From positions 1 through 50,507 of the forward strand of contig NZ_AYWX01000022.1 in the NCBI RefSeq assembly GCF_000502875.1: a stretch of 50,507 bases of DNA. Reading direction: 5' to 3'. Position numbers and translations under genes: made by a program. Under the pieces are notes generated by a model. The model saw only the letters and a list, made by a program, of their open reading frames with translations. It did not search any database and was not told the DNA's origin. The stretch comes from Mesorhizobium sp. L2C084A000. GTDB taxonomy: Bacteria > Pseudomonadota > Alphaproteobacteria > Rhizobiales > Rhizobiaceae. Shown piece by piece: positions 42,244 through 49,976 of the stretch (positions are counted from its first letter, which is position 1; each line of letters opens with the position of its first letter).

Positions 42244-42274
42244 GGCTGGGGCGGAACAACCCTCCGCTCCAGCC
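42244..42274 (+). terminator. Possible terminator after the SDR gene
   Basis: GGCTGGGGCGGA (42244-42255) faces TCCGCTCCAGCC (42263-42274), a 12-bp stem with one G-T mismatch and a seven-base loop, starting 15 bases after the stop. There is no U-tract, so it may be an incomplete terminator or an RNA-stabilising hairpin. Confidence 0.45.
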
Positions 42275-42437
42275 GTCACGATCTTGTGAAACCGTTCTGC
42301 AACAGGCTTTCCAAAATTTATGAAAGCTTAACGAAATCGGTATGAATCAGTATAGTCGCGCCTTACATCCGCCATGCGGTGAGCGGGACGATCTAGCGTG
42401 CGGAACGGGAACCGGTTGCGGCCGGAGCGGGTGATTC

Positions 42438-44336
42438 ATGAAATTCCTCGGAAACAAAGCAACCGTGATGCCGCTGATGGCGATCACGGCAACGCTGGCT
42501 TTCGGTGTACCCCAGGCAGGCGCGCAGGGGCTGTTCGACATGCTGTTCGGCGGCGGCGTCAAGCATGCGCCGAAAGGCGAGTTTCCGCCTCCGCCACCGA
42601 AGCACAAGCCAAAGCCGAAGGCTCCGGCCAGCGGTGGCGGTGGCGGTGGCGGTGCGAGAATCAGCAGCCCATCCTACTACACCTACAAGGCCGACCGGCT
42701 GGTTCGCGTCGACTTCTCGGCGCTGGCCCCGACGCCAGAGCCGGCGACGCCACAGGATGCGGCTTTCGTGCCGTCGGCAACGGGCGCCGCGTTTCGTGAT
42801 GCGGTTGCCAGCTTGGGTGACTACGAACTCTTAGCCGAGCCCGACATCGCCAAGGCGCTGATCGCGTATTACTCGGCCAATCCGGATTTCATCTGGATAA
42901 GCGGAACCAGCCTCAACAGCCGCGCGCAGGATGCGGTGCGGGTGCTTGGCGAGGCTTCAAGCTATGGTCTCACGCCCGCCGACTATACGGTCGAAGTGCC
43001 CGCTGCCGGCGCATCGTCGTCCGATGCCAATACGCAACTGAAAGAGCTCGTCCGTTTCGAGATGGCGCTTTCCGCGCGTGTGCTGCGCTATGCCCACGAC
43101 GCCCAGAACGGCCGCGTCGATCCCAACCGCATGACCGGCTACTATGATTTCCCGGCCAAGCCGCTCGACTTGCAAGGCGTGCTGAGGACGCTGGCGCATA
43201 CCCAGCAAGTGCGCACCTATCTCGAGTCGCGGCATCCGCAGAATGCGGAATACCAGGCGCTGCGTGTCGAACTCGAATCGCTGCAGGCCAGTGCGGAAAA
43301 CGAAATCGTCGTCGACCCCAAGCTGTTGCTGAAGCCGGACGAAACCAGTCCCGAACTGCCGAAGCTCTTGACCTTGATCGCGCGCAATATCGATGACGAT
43401 ATGGGCGGCGCCTATGGCGAAATCCTGTCCAGGCTGGCCACCAGCGAGGTTTATGTTCCGGAACTGGTTCCGGTCATCAAGGCGGTGCAGCAGAAGGCAG
43501 GCATGAAGGGCGACGGCGTCATCGGCCCGCGCACCGTCGCGACGTTGGCCGGAACATCCAAGGCCGACAAGCTGCTGAAGGTGGAAGTGGCGCTGGAGGA
43601 ACTGCGCTGGCTGCCCTCCGATCTTGGCAGTCCGCGCGTCTTCATCAACCAGCCAGCCTTCACCGCAAGCTACATCGACAATGGCGAGGAAAAGCTCAAG
43701 ACGCGTGTCGTCGTTGGCCGGACCACCAACCAGACCTCTTTCTTCTACGACCAGATCAAGCAGGTCGATTTCCATCCCTATTGGGGCGTGCCGCAGTCGA
43801 TCATCGTCAACGAGATGCTGCCGAGATTGCGCAACGATCCGGGCTATCTCGACCGGGCCGGCTACGAGGTGACGGATTCGCGCGGCAAGCGCATTCCTTC
43901 GTCGGCGGTCAATTGGGGCGCCTATGGCTCCAACATCCCCTACAGCGTTCGCCAGCAGCCGAGCGAGGCCAACGCGCTGGGCGAGTTGAAGATCCTGTTC
44001 CCCAACAAGCACGCGATCTACATGCACGACACCCCGCAGAAATCATTCTTCCAGCGGGATATGCGCGCGCTCAGCCATGGCTGCGTGCGGCTGCAGGACC
44101 CGCGCGGCATGGCGGCGGCGGTGCTTGGCACCTCCGTGGACTATATCGCCGAGAAGCTGAAGCACGGCCACTCGACCGAGAACGTGACACGCACGATCCC
44201 GGTCTATGTCGCCTATTTCACCGCCTGGCCCGATCTGTCCGGCAAGGTCGAATATTTCGGCGACGTCTACGACCGCGATTCGCGCCTGAAGCAGGCTCTG
44301 GACGCTACGGAGGCGGTTCGCTCGCCTTTGAGTTGA
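42438..44336 (+). CDS. YcbB/LdtD-type L,D-transpeptidase
   Basis: A 632-residue murein L,D-transpeptidase. A signal peptide (about 1-28) is followed by a Pro/Lys/Gly-rich linker (about 48-75). The scaffold domain covers about 100-330, a peptidoglycan-binding-like segment (IKAVQQKAGMKGDGVIGPRTVATLAG, quoted here as VQQKAGMKGDGVIGPRT) lies at about 345-372, and the YkuD catalytic domain spans about 400-590. The active site is intact: His547, Gly548 and Cys549 in HGCVRL. It makes 3-3 cross-links between diaminopimelic acid residues in the wall. This architecture is shared with E. coli YcbB (LdtD). It is a second L,D-transpeptidase in this window, with a different domain layout from the first. 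Confidence 0.94.
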   Translation: MKFLGNKATVMPLMAITATLAFGVPQAGAQGLFDMLFGGGVKHAPKGEFPPPPPKHKPKPKAPASGGGGGGGARISSPSYYTYKADRLVRVDFSALAPTPEPATPQDAAFVPSATGAAFRDAVASLGDYELLAEPDIAKALIAYYSANPDFIWISGTSLNSRAQDAVRVLGEASSYGLTPADYTVEVPAAGASSSDANTQLKELVRFEMALSARVLRYAHDAQNGRVDPNRMTGYYDFPAKPLDLQGVLRTLAHTQQVRTYLESRHPQNAEYQALRVELESLQASAENEIVVDPKLLLKPDETSPELPKLLTLIARNIDDDMGGAYGEILSRLATSEVYVPELVPVIKAVQQKAGMKGDGVIGPRTVATLAGTSKADKLLKVEVALEELRWLPSDLGSPRVFINQPAFTASYIDNGEEKLKTRVVVGRTTNQTSFFYDQIKQVDFHPYWGVPQSIIVNEMLPRLRNDPGYLDRAGYEVTDSRGKRIPSSAVNWGAYGSNIPYSVRQQPSEANALGELKILFPNKHAIYMHDTPQKSFFQRDMRALSHGCVRLQDPRGMAAAVLGTSVDYIAEKLKHGHSTENVTRTIPVYVAYFTAWPDLSGKVEYFGDVYDRDSRLKQALDATEAVRSPLS

Positions 44337-44725
44337 TCCAGGACTTCGGTAGACCGTTAACTCATAAATACGGAATGACCGAAAGCGGAAAGGCGGCTGA
44401 GAGGGAACGAGGAGCGGCGGCTACCGTTATCGAACAAGCTCAAAACGCAACTGTGATCCTGTTTCGGTAGGGACGAACGATGTTGAGCGATCGAAGCGAT
44501 TCTGCGACGGTGTTTTGCCATCGTCGGCATTCTGCCGATGGCTGACGAAGGTCGACCAAGCTACGGAAGTGGGCACGTTTCGCTTCAGCGTTCAGATGGA
44601 AGACGCGCAACCGTTGGCACGACACCATAGCGACGATGCCAACGACTTCGGGCCTTCATTCGCGATCACACGGCCACAAAAGGGGCCCTGACCTACTCGC
44701 GAAATGGTCACTAACGGAGGCGCCT
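44337..44725. other. Intergenic stretch of 389 bases, two overlapping hairpins
   Basis: No gene is recognised between the L,D-transpeptidase stop and the arginase-family start. Reading frames present are short, lack ribosome sites and have no family features. The only structure noted is a pair of overlapping inverted repeats at 44505-44526 (CGACGGTG with CATCGTCG, one G-T pair) and 44518-44541 (CCATCG..GCA with TGCCGATGG), which cannot form at the same time. Confidence 0.6.
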
Positions 44726-45614
44726 ATGTCGAGCCATTATGCGATTCTCGAAGCCCCTCCACGCTGGGCCTGGCGACCGACGGTGTGGAGCGCTTGCCTG
44801 ACCGGCTCCTGGACCTTGCCTTGCGGAGCGCATCCAGGCGCGCCGCGCCGGGCGGCTGGCTGTGCCTGCGAAGGACCCGACGCCCGATCCCGAGACCGGC
44901 ACCCTGAACGCCAGGGCAATTGCGCAGTGGTCGCCCCAGCTCGCCGACGCCGTGGAAGCGGTGCTTGACGCAGGCGGGTTTCCAGTGGTGCTGGGCGGCG
45001 ATTGCACGATCGTGCTGGGCTCGGCGCTCGCGTTTCGACGACGCGGCCGCTACGGCTTGCTCTTCATTGACGGCAACGCCGATTTCTTCCAGCCAGAGGC
45101 GGAACCCAATGGTGAGGGCGCCTCGATGGACCTCGCCTTCGTCACCGGCTACGGTCCATCGCTCCTGACCGACATCGAAGGTCGCGGTCCTCTGGTCCGC
45201 CCTGAAGACGCTGTCGCCTTCGCGTATCGCGATCACAAGGATCAGGAGGAGTACGGAAGCCAGCCGCTCCCCGAAGAGCTCAAGGTGCTTGACCTTCCCG
45301 CTGTGCGCGCCACGGGCATCGAGGCCGCCGCACGCGAAGCGATCGATCACCTGACGAGAGCTGAATTGGACGGCTTCTTCATCCATCTCGACGCCGACTG
45401 TCTCGACGACGTCATCATGCCAGCTGTCGATTTTCGCGTGCTAGGCGGGTTGTCGTGGGACGAGCTGACGGCTGCGCTCCGGCTTGCCTTGGCGAGCGGC
45501 AAGGCAGTCGGCCTCGAGATCACCATCTACAATCCGCGCCTTGATGAGGACGGCAGCGCCGGACGCGGCCTCGCCGACGTACTGGCCGCTGCGCTCGGAA
45601 CAGCAGCGCCATGA
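44726..45614 (+). pseudogene. Arginase-family hydrolase gene broken by two frameshifts
   Basis: An arginase/agmatinase/formiminoglutamase-superfamily gene. The start MSSHYAILEAP at ATG 44726 has GGAGG five bases upstream. The frame is lost within the CCCC at 44754-44757 (STLGLATDGVERLPDRLLDL continues in the next frame) and again near 44819 (LAERIQARRAGRLAVPAKD resumes in the third). Two single-base losses explain both. From 44862 the frame is intact to the stop, with FPVVLGGDCTIVLGS, LLFIDGNADFF, GEGASMDLAFVTG and HLDADCLDD. The usual metal-ligand motifs GGDHS and DAHAD are GGDC and DGNAD here, as in some atypical relatives. If the shifts are real the full protein is not made; a GTG at 44862 could give a 250-residue fragment. 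Confidence 0.82.
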
Positions 45615-45767
45615 CGACGAGCTATGGCTGCTCTCAGGCAGCAAGGCGCACTGAGCGACCGATTTGAGATCGTTTTCCGACTGGCGGCTTTCATAATGCG
45701 GCGGAATCTGTTTCTTTCAGGCTCGGCATGAGCCGATATGCCGGGCTCGCGATTGTGAGCCTGCAAG

Positions 45768-46253
45768 CTAGTAGCGCTGGAACAATGGCCGCCGGAAGCC
45801 GGCGTCGCGCCCGGCGATCAGCCAATAGAGCAACCCGGCGACAAGTCCGGCAGCGGCAATGATGCCGATGTCGACCCAACGCTCCGGGTCCATATCCTCC
45901 GGTGCACTCGGCCAGATCAGGGCGAAACCGCCGACCGCGGCGCCGGCGCCGAAAACCATGTGCAGCAGGACATTGCGCAACGAGAAGAACTCGGCGATCA
46001 GCGCGAAGATCAGCGTCTGCAGCGCGGTCACCACGATGGTCAGGAAATAGACGAACATGCCGAGCGGCGGCACCAGCAGCACCGCGATCGGCGAAACGCC
46101 CATGACGTCGAAATAGCTGGGCGCGTTGGGCAAGGAGCTGAGCACGCCATAGATCACCGCGATGGCGATCAGGCCGACCAGCACCGACACGAAGTAGCCG
46201 GCCAACATCATCAATATGCGCTTCATCACGTGCTTTGCCGTCGCCATCCCCAT
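45768..46253 (-). CDS. Small multi-pass membrane protein, unrecognised
   Basis: A 161-residue inner-membrane protein with about four hydrophobic helices (ILMMLAGYFVSVLVGLIAIAVIYGVL, LLVPPLGMFVYFLTIVVTALQTLIFALI, the NVLLHMVFGAGAAVGGFALIW region and WVDIGIIAAAGLVAGLLYWLIAG). A short basic C-terminus follows. ATG 46253 is chosen, with a run of G just before it; ATG 46247 and ATG 46226 are alternatives. I do not recognise a named family, although similar four-helix proteins are common in Rhizobiales. The gene is followed by a convergent, broken arginase-family gene. Confidence 0.75.
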   Translation of the reverse strand: MGMATAKHVMKRILMMLAGYFVSVLVGLIAIAVIYGVLSSLPNAPSYFDVMGVSPIAVLLVPPLGMFVYFLTIVVTALQTLIFALIAEFFSLRNVLLHMVFGAGAAVGGFALIWPSAPEDMDPERWVDIGIIAAAGLVAGLLYWLIAGRDAGFRRPLFQRY

Positions 46254-46264
46254 CCCCCAATGCG

Positions 46265-46376
46265 GCGCCCAGAGCAATTCCAGGAAAAGTGTGAAACGGT
46301 TTCCGTCCGGAATTGCGCCAAAACAAAGAGTTAGAGCGGTTCACCGTTTCCATGAAGCGGTGAACTGCTCTGGCGC
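46265..46376. repeat. Rhizobial dispersed repeat with two hairpins
   Basis: Two inverted repeats sit inside an outer pair. The outer arms are CGCCCAGAGCA (from about 46265) and TGCTCTGGCGC (to about 46376). Inside, CAATTCC at 46275-46281 pairs with GGAATTG at 46309-46315, and AGAGCGGTTCACCG (46333-46346) pairs with CGGTGAACTGCTCT (46358-46371). The sequence GAGCAATTCCAGGAAAAGTG is a well-known intergenic repeat in Rhizobium and Mesorhizobium genomes. It lies between the membrane protein gene and the PepSY gene. Confidence 0.85.
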
Positions 46377-46472
46377 ACAGTCAGCCATCAAAGCGACGCT
46401 GACGCAAGGGGAGGCGCCCGCGCCGGGAATGGCCGCTGACACGGCCGGGAACGAAATGTCTGCCGGCGAACC

Positions 46473-46730
46473 CTATTTCGGCTCCGCCGTCACAGGATCG
46501 TAGGTGATTTCGACCTTCGCCTTGTCCGCCGTGTAATAGGTGACGGTGTAGGCGCCGCTGTCCCAGTCGACCTCGTCCACATAGCGAAAGCCGTCGCGCT
46601 GCTCGACCTTGGCGATGATCTCGGACAGCTTCTTGGCATTGGGCGGCGGCAGCGGCTTGTCGTCCGCGGCCAAGGCCGGCGCGCCGGCGAGAAGAACGGC
46701 GACGCTGGTCGCCGGCAGAAATCTGGACAT
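46473..46730 (-). CDS. PepSY domain small secreted protein
   Basis: An 85-residue exported protein with a signal peptide (ending PALAAD, about residue 22) and a single PepSY domain (KKLSEIIAKVEQRDGFRYVDEVDWDSGAYTVTYY in parts: DGFRYVDEVDWDSGAYTVTYY). PepSY domains often inhibit peptidases or modulate local protease activity in the periplasm. The Glu-Val-Asp-Trp cluster and the Lys-rich C-terminal strand (KAKVEITYDPVT) match the family. It is a single gene with no obvious operon partner. Confidence 0.88.
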   Translation of the reverse strand: MSRFLPATSVAVLLAGAPALAADDKPLPPPNAKKLSEIIAKVEQRDGFRYVDEVDWDSGAYTVTYYTADKAKVEITYDPVTAEPK

Positions 46731-46857
46731 GGCTTTCCCTCAAGTTTTCGTCGGAGAGAAACTCGCTGGCGTGCCGGTTTGTTCCGCAGCCGGAATGCGT
46801 GCCGATTCAGTCCACAGGTTTGCAGCTGCCCGAATAATGGGCCGCCGCCCGCTTGAC

Positions 46858-47091
46858 TTACGCAGCGCGTCGTTGAGCGGGGTGGAGACCTGAACGGGTT
46901 CGACGAGGGTCGACGGCGGTCACGATGCTGTGGTGGTGATCGCAATAGACGCGATCCGCCGAAGTTGGCCCAGCACAGAAACGATAACCGCCGGGCACTG
47001 ACCGGTCTTCGCTCACCGGGAAGCGGCACTGATAGACGCCTAGCTGAATGAGGGGGACGTCTTTCGAAATCGGTCTGATATTTTCAGGCAT
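46858..47091 (-). CDS. GcrA-like zinc-binding small protein
   Basis: A 77-residue protein with the cysteine/histidine pattern of the GcrA C-terminal region: CRFPVSEDRSVPGGYRFCAG then SADRVYCDHHHS. Together two Cys, one Cys and a Cys-x-His-His would hold a zinc ion. The N-terminal helix-turn-helix of full-length GcrA cell-cycle regulators is missing. In rhizobia several short proteins carry only this part. It might interact with RNA polymerase or DNA, as GcrA does, but the missing DNA-binding domain makes that an open question. The start is ATG 47091, with no strong ribosome site nearby. Confidence 0.72.
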   Translation of the reverse strand: MPENIRPISKDVPLIQLGVYQCRFPVSEDRSVPGGYRFCAGPTSADRVYCDHHHSIVTAVDPRRTRSGLHPAQRRAA

Positions 47092-47403
47092 GGTTTTTCA
47101 GGTTCCTGGTTCATAGCCATTGCCGGCCGATGGCCGCAAAGCGACCGTGTCAAGGCGAGCTTCTCTCGTTTTGGAGGGCTGTGGATCACCATATGGTGTT
47201 GGTCGCAGCGTCAATGAAGCCCGAAACCCTGCATTTCGGAAGTCAATCATTGCGACTTAAGGCCACACCAGCTGCTGGGCGGGCGGGCTACGGAAGCGAA
47301 TACATCTGTCAGCAGAAGTGTGGTCGCGTCCCCGAGCATCTCTGCGAACCGCTTCGCCGGTGCTATGGTGTGCCTGCATGATCAGGCAGCAGGGATATGA
47401 GCC
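47092..47403. other. Intergenic stretch of 312 bases, no gene seen
   Basis: The region between the GcrA-like gene and the small exported protein gene holds no recognised gene. A plus-strand reading frame at 47130-47381 (83 codons) exists, but it has no ribosome site, a random-looking composition and no family features, so it was not called. No repeat or terminator was noticed. Confidence 0.6.
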
Positions 47404-47757
47404 ATGCCCGAAGTCACCCGCCGTACACTTCTTGCGTTCACCGCCGTGGCCTCAGTCATTGAACCGACATTTGCTGAAGGGGAAGGGGCCTCACCCGGAT
47501 TGCGGGCGCTGATCGGAGCCCATGAAGCCACCTATGTCGGGCTTCACAGGGTTGTTCATCAAGCGGGCAGTAGCAGCCACGAACGCAAGAGGGCAGACCG
47601 GATTGAACAGGAAGCACTGCTGGCCATCTGCTCCTATCCTGCGATCAGCCGAGGCGATCGCCGGGCCAAGGCCGATTACCTGTTGACCGCCGAGGCTCGG
47701 GGTGAACTCGACCTGGAAGAGCACATGCAGGCCATCCTGCACTCGATGAAGCGCTGA
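47404..47757 (+). CDS. Small exported protein with a Tat-like start, unrecognised
   Basis: A 117-residue protein. The N-terminus MPEVTRRTLLAFTAVASVIEPTFAEG has twin arginine followed by a hydrophobic stretch and an AxA-like cleavage site, which looks like a Tat signal peptide. The mature part is helical, with paired charged segments such as SSHERKRADRIEQEALLAI and the C-terminal LDLEEHMQAILHSMKR. No family is recognised. The start lies just after a purine-rich GGGATATGAGCC. Downstream on the opposite strand is the tRNA-Val gene. Confidence 0.65.
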   Translation: MPEVTRRTLLAFTAVASVIEPTFAEGEGASPGLRALIGAHEATYVGLHRVVHQAGSSSHERKRADRIEQEALLAICSYPAISRGDRRAKADYLLTAEARGELDLEEHMQAILHSMKR

Positions 47758-47806
47758 TCGCGGCTGGTGCATCTCCACCAGACATCGCCAACTGCCGTAA
47801 GGATTT

Positions 47807-47881
47807 TGGTGGGCGATGCAGGGATTGAACCTGCGACCCCACCCGTGTGAAGGGTGTGCTCTCCCGCTGAGCTAATCGCCC
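47807..47881 (-). tRNA. tRNA-Val (anticodon CAC)
   Basis: The minus strand folds as a 75-base tRNA. The acceptor stem is GGGCGAT with ATCGCCC, the discriminator is A and CCA is encoded at 47807-47809. The D arm is AGCTCAGCGGGAGAGC, the anticodon stem CACCC/GGGTG closes a TTCACAC loop, and the T arm is GCAGG-TTCAATC-CCTGC. The anticodon CAC (47849-47847) reads the valine codon GTG. Confidence 0.96.
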
Positions 47882-48047
47882 GCTCGTTGCCCAAAGGCCA
47901 AGCGAGCCGCGATATAAGGGAGGCGGGTGCGGGAAGTCAAGGCGGTGTTCGGCGTTCCGACAGGATCGGATTGTCGGCCTATCCGGCCTTGTCTCGACGA
48001 GACGTGGCCGCTTCCAAAGGCAATCGAATATAGGTTCTTGCGAAGAG

Positions 48048-48187
48048 GACCCCCACCCTAGCCCTCCCCACAAGGGGAGGGAAGCTGCCGCGCTCTCGCC
48101 TTTTGCGTCGAGAACGTTGGAAATCTGCTGATATCAGCGCCGACGGAATCTCCTCCCCCTTTGTGGGGAGGGGTTAGGAGTGGGGGT
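48048..48187. repeat. Palindromic intergenic element of about 140 bases
   Basis: The left arm (about 48051-48080) reads CCCCACCCTAGCCCTCCCC followed by ACAAGGGGAGG; the right arm (about 48152-48186) reads CCTCCCCCTTTGTGGGGAGG followed by GGTTAGGAGTGGGGG. The two ends are thus near-perfect inverted copies, separated by about 70 unrelated bases. Elements with these ends are frequent in Mesorhizobium intergenic regions. It lies downstream of the gph gene and upstream of the tRNA. Confidence 0.8.
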
Positions 48188-48242
48188 ATTCGTAGGGCGC
48201 AAGCCTTTGCCCATATGCGATTGCCTGCGCCACTCCCCGTCA

Positions 48243-48923
48243 CTACCCGGCGGCGGCAATCAGCTTCTGCGCCAGACCGAGCGTCAGGGCGTCGAAATGC
48301 GAGATCACCGCCGAGGGCTCGAATTCGCTGACATGCCGGTCGGTGTAGCCGAAATCGACCGCCACCACCGGGATGCCGGCGGCTTTCGCCGTGTCGATGT
48401 CGGTTTGCGAATCGCCGACCATCAGCGCGCAGTGCGGGTCGCCACCGGCCAGCTTGATGGTCTCGATCAGATGGCGCGGGTCGGGCTTGCGGAAGGCGAA
48501 CGTGTCCTGTCCGGCGATGGCCGCGAAATGCCTGGACAGGCCGAGCGCCTCGATCAGCGCCAGCGAGTTGGCTTCGTATTTGTTGGTGCAGATGGCCAGG
48601 AGATAGCCGGCCTTTTCGAAGCGCGCGATCGCCTCGACGACACCGGGGTAGGGGCGCGATTTGCCGGGGATGTTGATTGTGTAGTGGTCGAGGAACAGTT
48701 TCAGCAGCCGGTCGTGCTCCGCGACATCGAGCGATCGCTGATGGGCGGCGTGCGCCCGCTCGATCATCACCCGGCCGCCGTGACCGACAAAACGCCTGAA
48801 GCCGGCTTCGTCGACCGCCGCGATCTCGCTGGCGGCCAGGCTGTGGTTCAGGCTGTCGAGCAGGTCCGGCGCTGTGTCGATCAGCGTACCGTCGAGGTCG
48901 AACACGATGATCGGTCGGGTCAT
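48243..48923 (-). CDS. gph: Phosphoglycolate phosphatase (HAD hydrolase)
   Basis: A 226-residue HAD-superfamily phosphatase. The nucleophile and acid/base aspartates are Asp9 and Asp11 in IVFDLDGTLIDTAPD. Other motifs are ICTNKYE (Ser/Thr motif region), FAFRKPDPRHLIETI with the Lys, and MVGDSQTDIDTAKAAG with the Asp pair. It removes phosphate from 2-phosphoglycolate made by Rubisco side reactions or DNA repair. The ATG at 48923 (AGGACAG five bases upstream) is preferred to the longer frame at 48947. It is divergent from rpiA. Confidence 0.92.
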   Translation of the reverse strand: MTRPIIVFDLDGTLIDTAPDLLDSLNHSLAASEIAAVDEAGFRRFVGHGGRVMIERAHAAHQRSLDVAEHDRLLKLFLDHYTINIPGKSRPYPGVVEAIARFEKAGYLLAICTNKYEANSLALIEALGLSRHFAAIAGQDTFAFRKPDPRHLIETIKLAGGDPHCALMVGDSQTDIDTAKAAGIPVVAVDFGYTDRHVSEFEPSAVISHFDALTLGLAQKLIAAAG

Positions 48924-49244
48924 GGTCTGTCCTGGGCAGGTGTGCAATGGGCAGGCGATAGCGGCTGCGGCGCGTCAAGGCAAGCGCGGGGCCAGTTCGT
49001 TCAGGCGGGGCCTGCCCATCAGGCCGGGCATTCGCGGCGGGCCGTCCTATATGAAAAAACCCGCCTCGACGGCGAGTTGTTGGCACAAATCAGCACCATG
49101 GACAAAAATGTAGCATAGCTGCCCTCACCGGTCAAGGAAATAATTCCTACACAGGCATCACCTGGAGAAGCGCCGTCCAGGGCTTTGACCGGACCGGCAA
49201 AAATGCTACGAGCCCGGCAGCGAATTTCCGGGGCAATTACCGAC

Positions 49245-49976
49245 ATGGATGCAAGGCAATTGAAGGTCGAAGCCGCGCGCGCCGCACTTGCCCATGTGGG
49301 CGACGGCATGCGGCTCGGCATCGGCACCGGCACCACGGCCGAAGAGTTCGTGCGGCTGCTTGCCGAAAAGGTCGCCACCGGCATGACCATCATCGGCGTG
49401 CCGACTTCGGAGCGCACCGCGTTGCTCTGCCGCGAGCTTGGCGTGCCGCTGTCGACGCTGGAGGAAACGCCAGAGCTCGATCTCACCGTCGACGGCGCCG
49501 ACGAAGTCGACCCGGAACTGACCCTGATCAAGGGCGGCGGCGGCGCGCTGCTGCGCGAGAAGATCGTCGCCGCGGCGTCCCAGAGCATGATCGTCATCGC
49601 CGACCGCTCCAAGATGGTCGAGACGCTCGGTCGTTTTCCGCTGCCGATCGAGGTCAATCCGTTCGGCCTGCGCGCCACTGAAATCGCGGTTGCCACAGCG
49701 GCTGAAAAGCTCGGTCTTTCCGGGCCGGTCACATTGAGGATGACGGGGGGGCAGGCTTTTGTTACAGACGGCGGCCATTTTATCCTCGATGCATCTTTTG
49801 GCCGCATTCCGGATACAAGAGCGCTTTCGAATGCTCTCCACGCCATTCCGGGCGTGGTCGAGCATGGTCTTTTCATCGGGCTGGCTTCAGCGGCCATCAT
49901 CGCCGGCGGCGACGGTATCCAAACCGTCCATGCCGCCCGAAAACCAGGGAGTTCTACCGATCATGACGTTGCATAA
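49245..49976 (+). CDS. rpiA: Ribose-5-phosphate isomerase A
   Basis: Interconverts ribose 5-phosphate and ribulose 5-phosphate in the pentose phosphate pathway. The 243-residue protein begins MDARQLKVEAARAALAHV and has GIGTGTTAEEFVRLLAEKV, VDGADEVDPEL, KGGGGALLREK and SGPVTLRMTGGQ, all conserved in RpiA. An upstream ATG at 49185 would add 20 non-homologous residues. The downstream DUF2059 gene starts 14 bases before its stop, so the two overlap and are probably co-transcribed. Confidence 0.96.
   Translation: MDARQLKVEAARAALAHVGDGMRLGIGTGTTAEEFVRLLAEKVATGMTIIGVPTSERTALLCRELGVPLSTLEETPELDLTVDGADEVDPELTLIKGGGGALLREKIVAAASQSMIVIADRSKMVETLGRFPLPIEVNPFGLRATEIAVATAAEKLGLSGPVTLRMTGGQAFVTDGGHFILDASFGRIPDTRALSNALHAIPGVVEHGLFIGLASAAIIAGGDGIQTVHAARKPGSSTDHDVA

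Noticed and set aside
42618..42660. GGC-rich run in the L,D-transpeptidase gene as a possible slippage site
   Set aside because: It simply encodes the Gly-rich part of the linker after the signal peptide and the frame is intact.
47130..47381. Plus-strand 83-codon frame
   Set aside because: No ribosome site, no recognisable domain, and composition like non-coding sequence.
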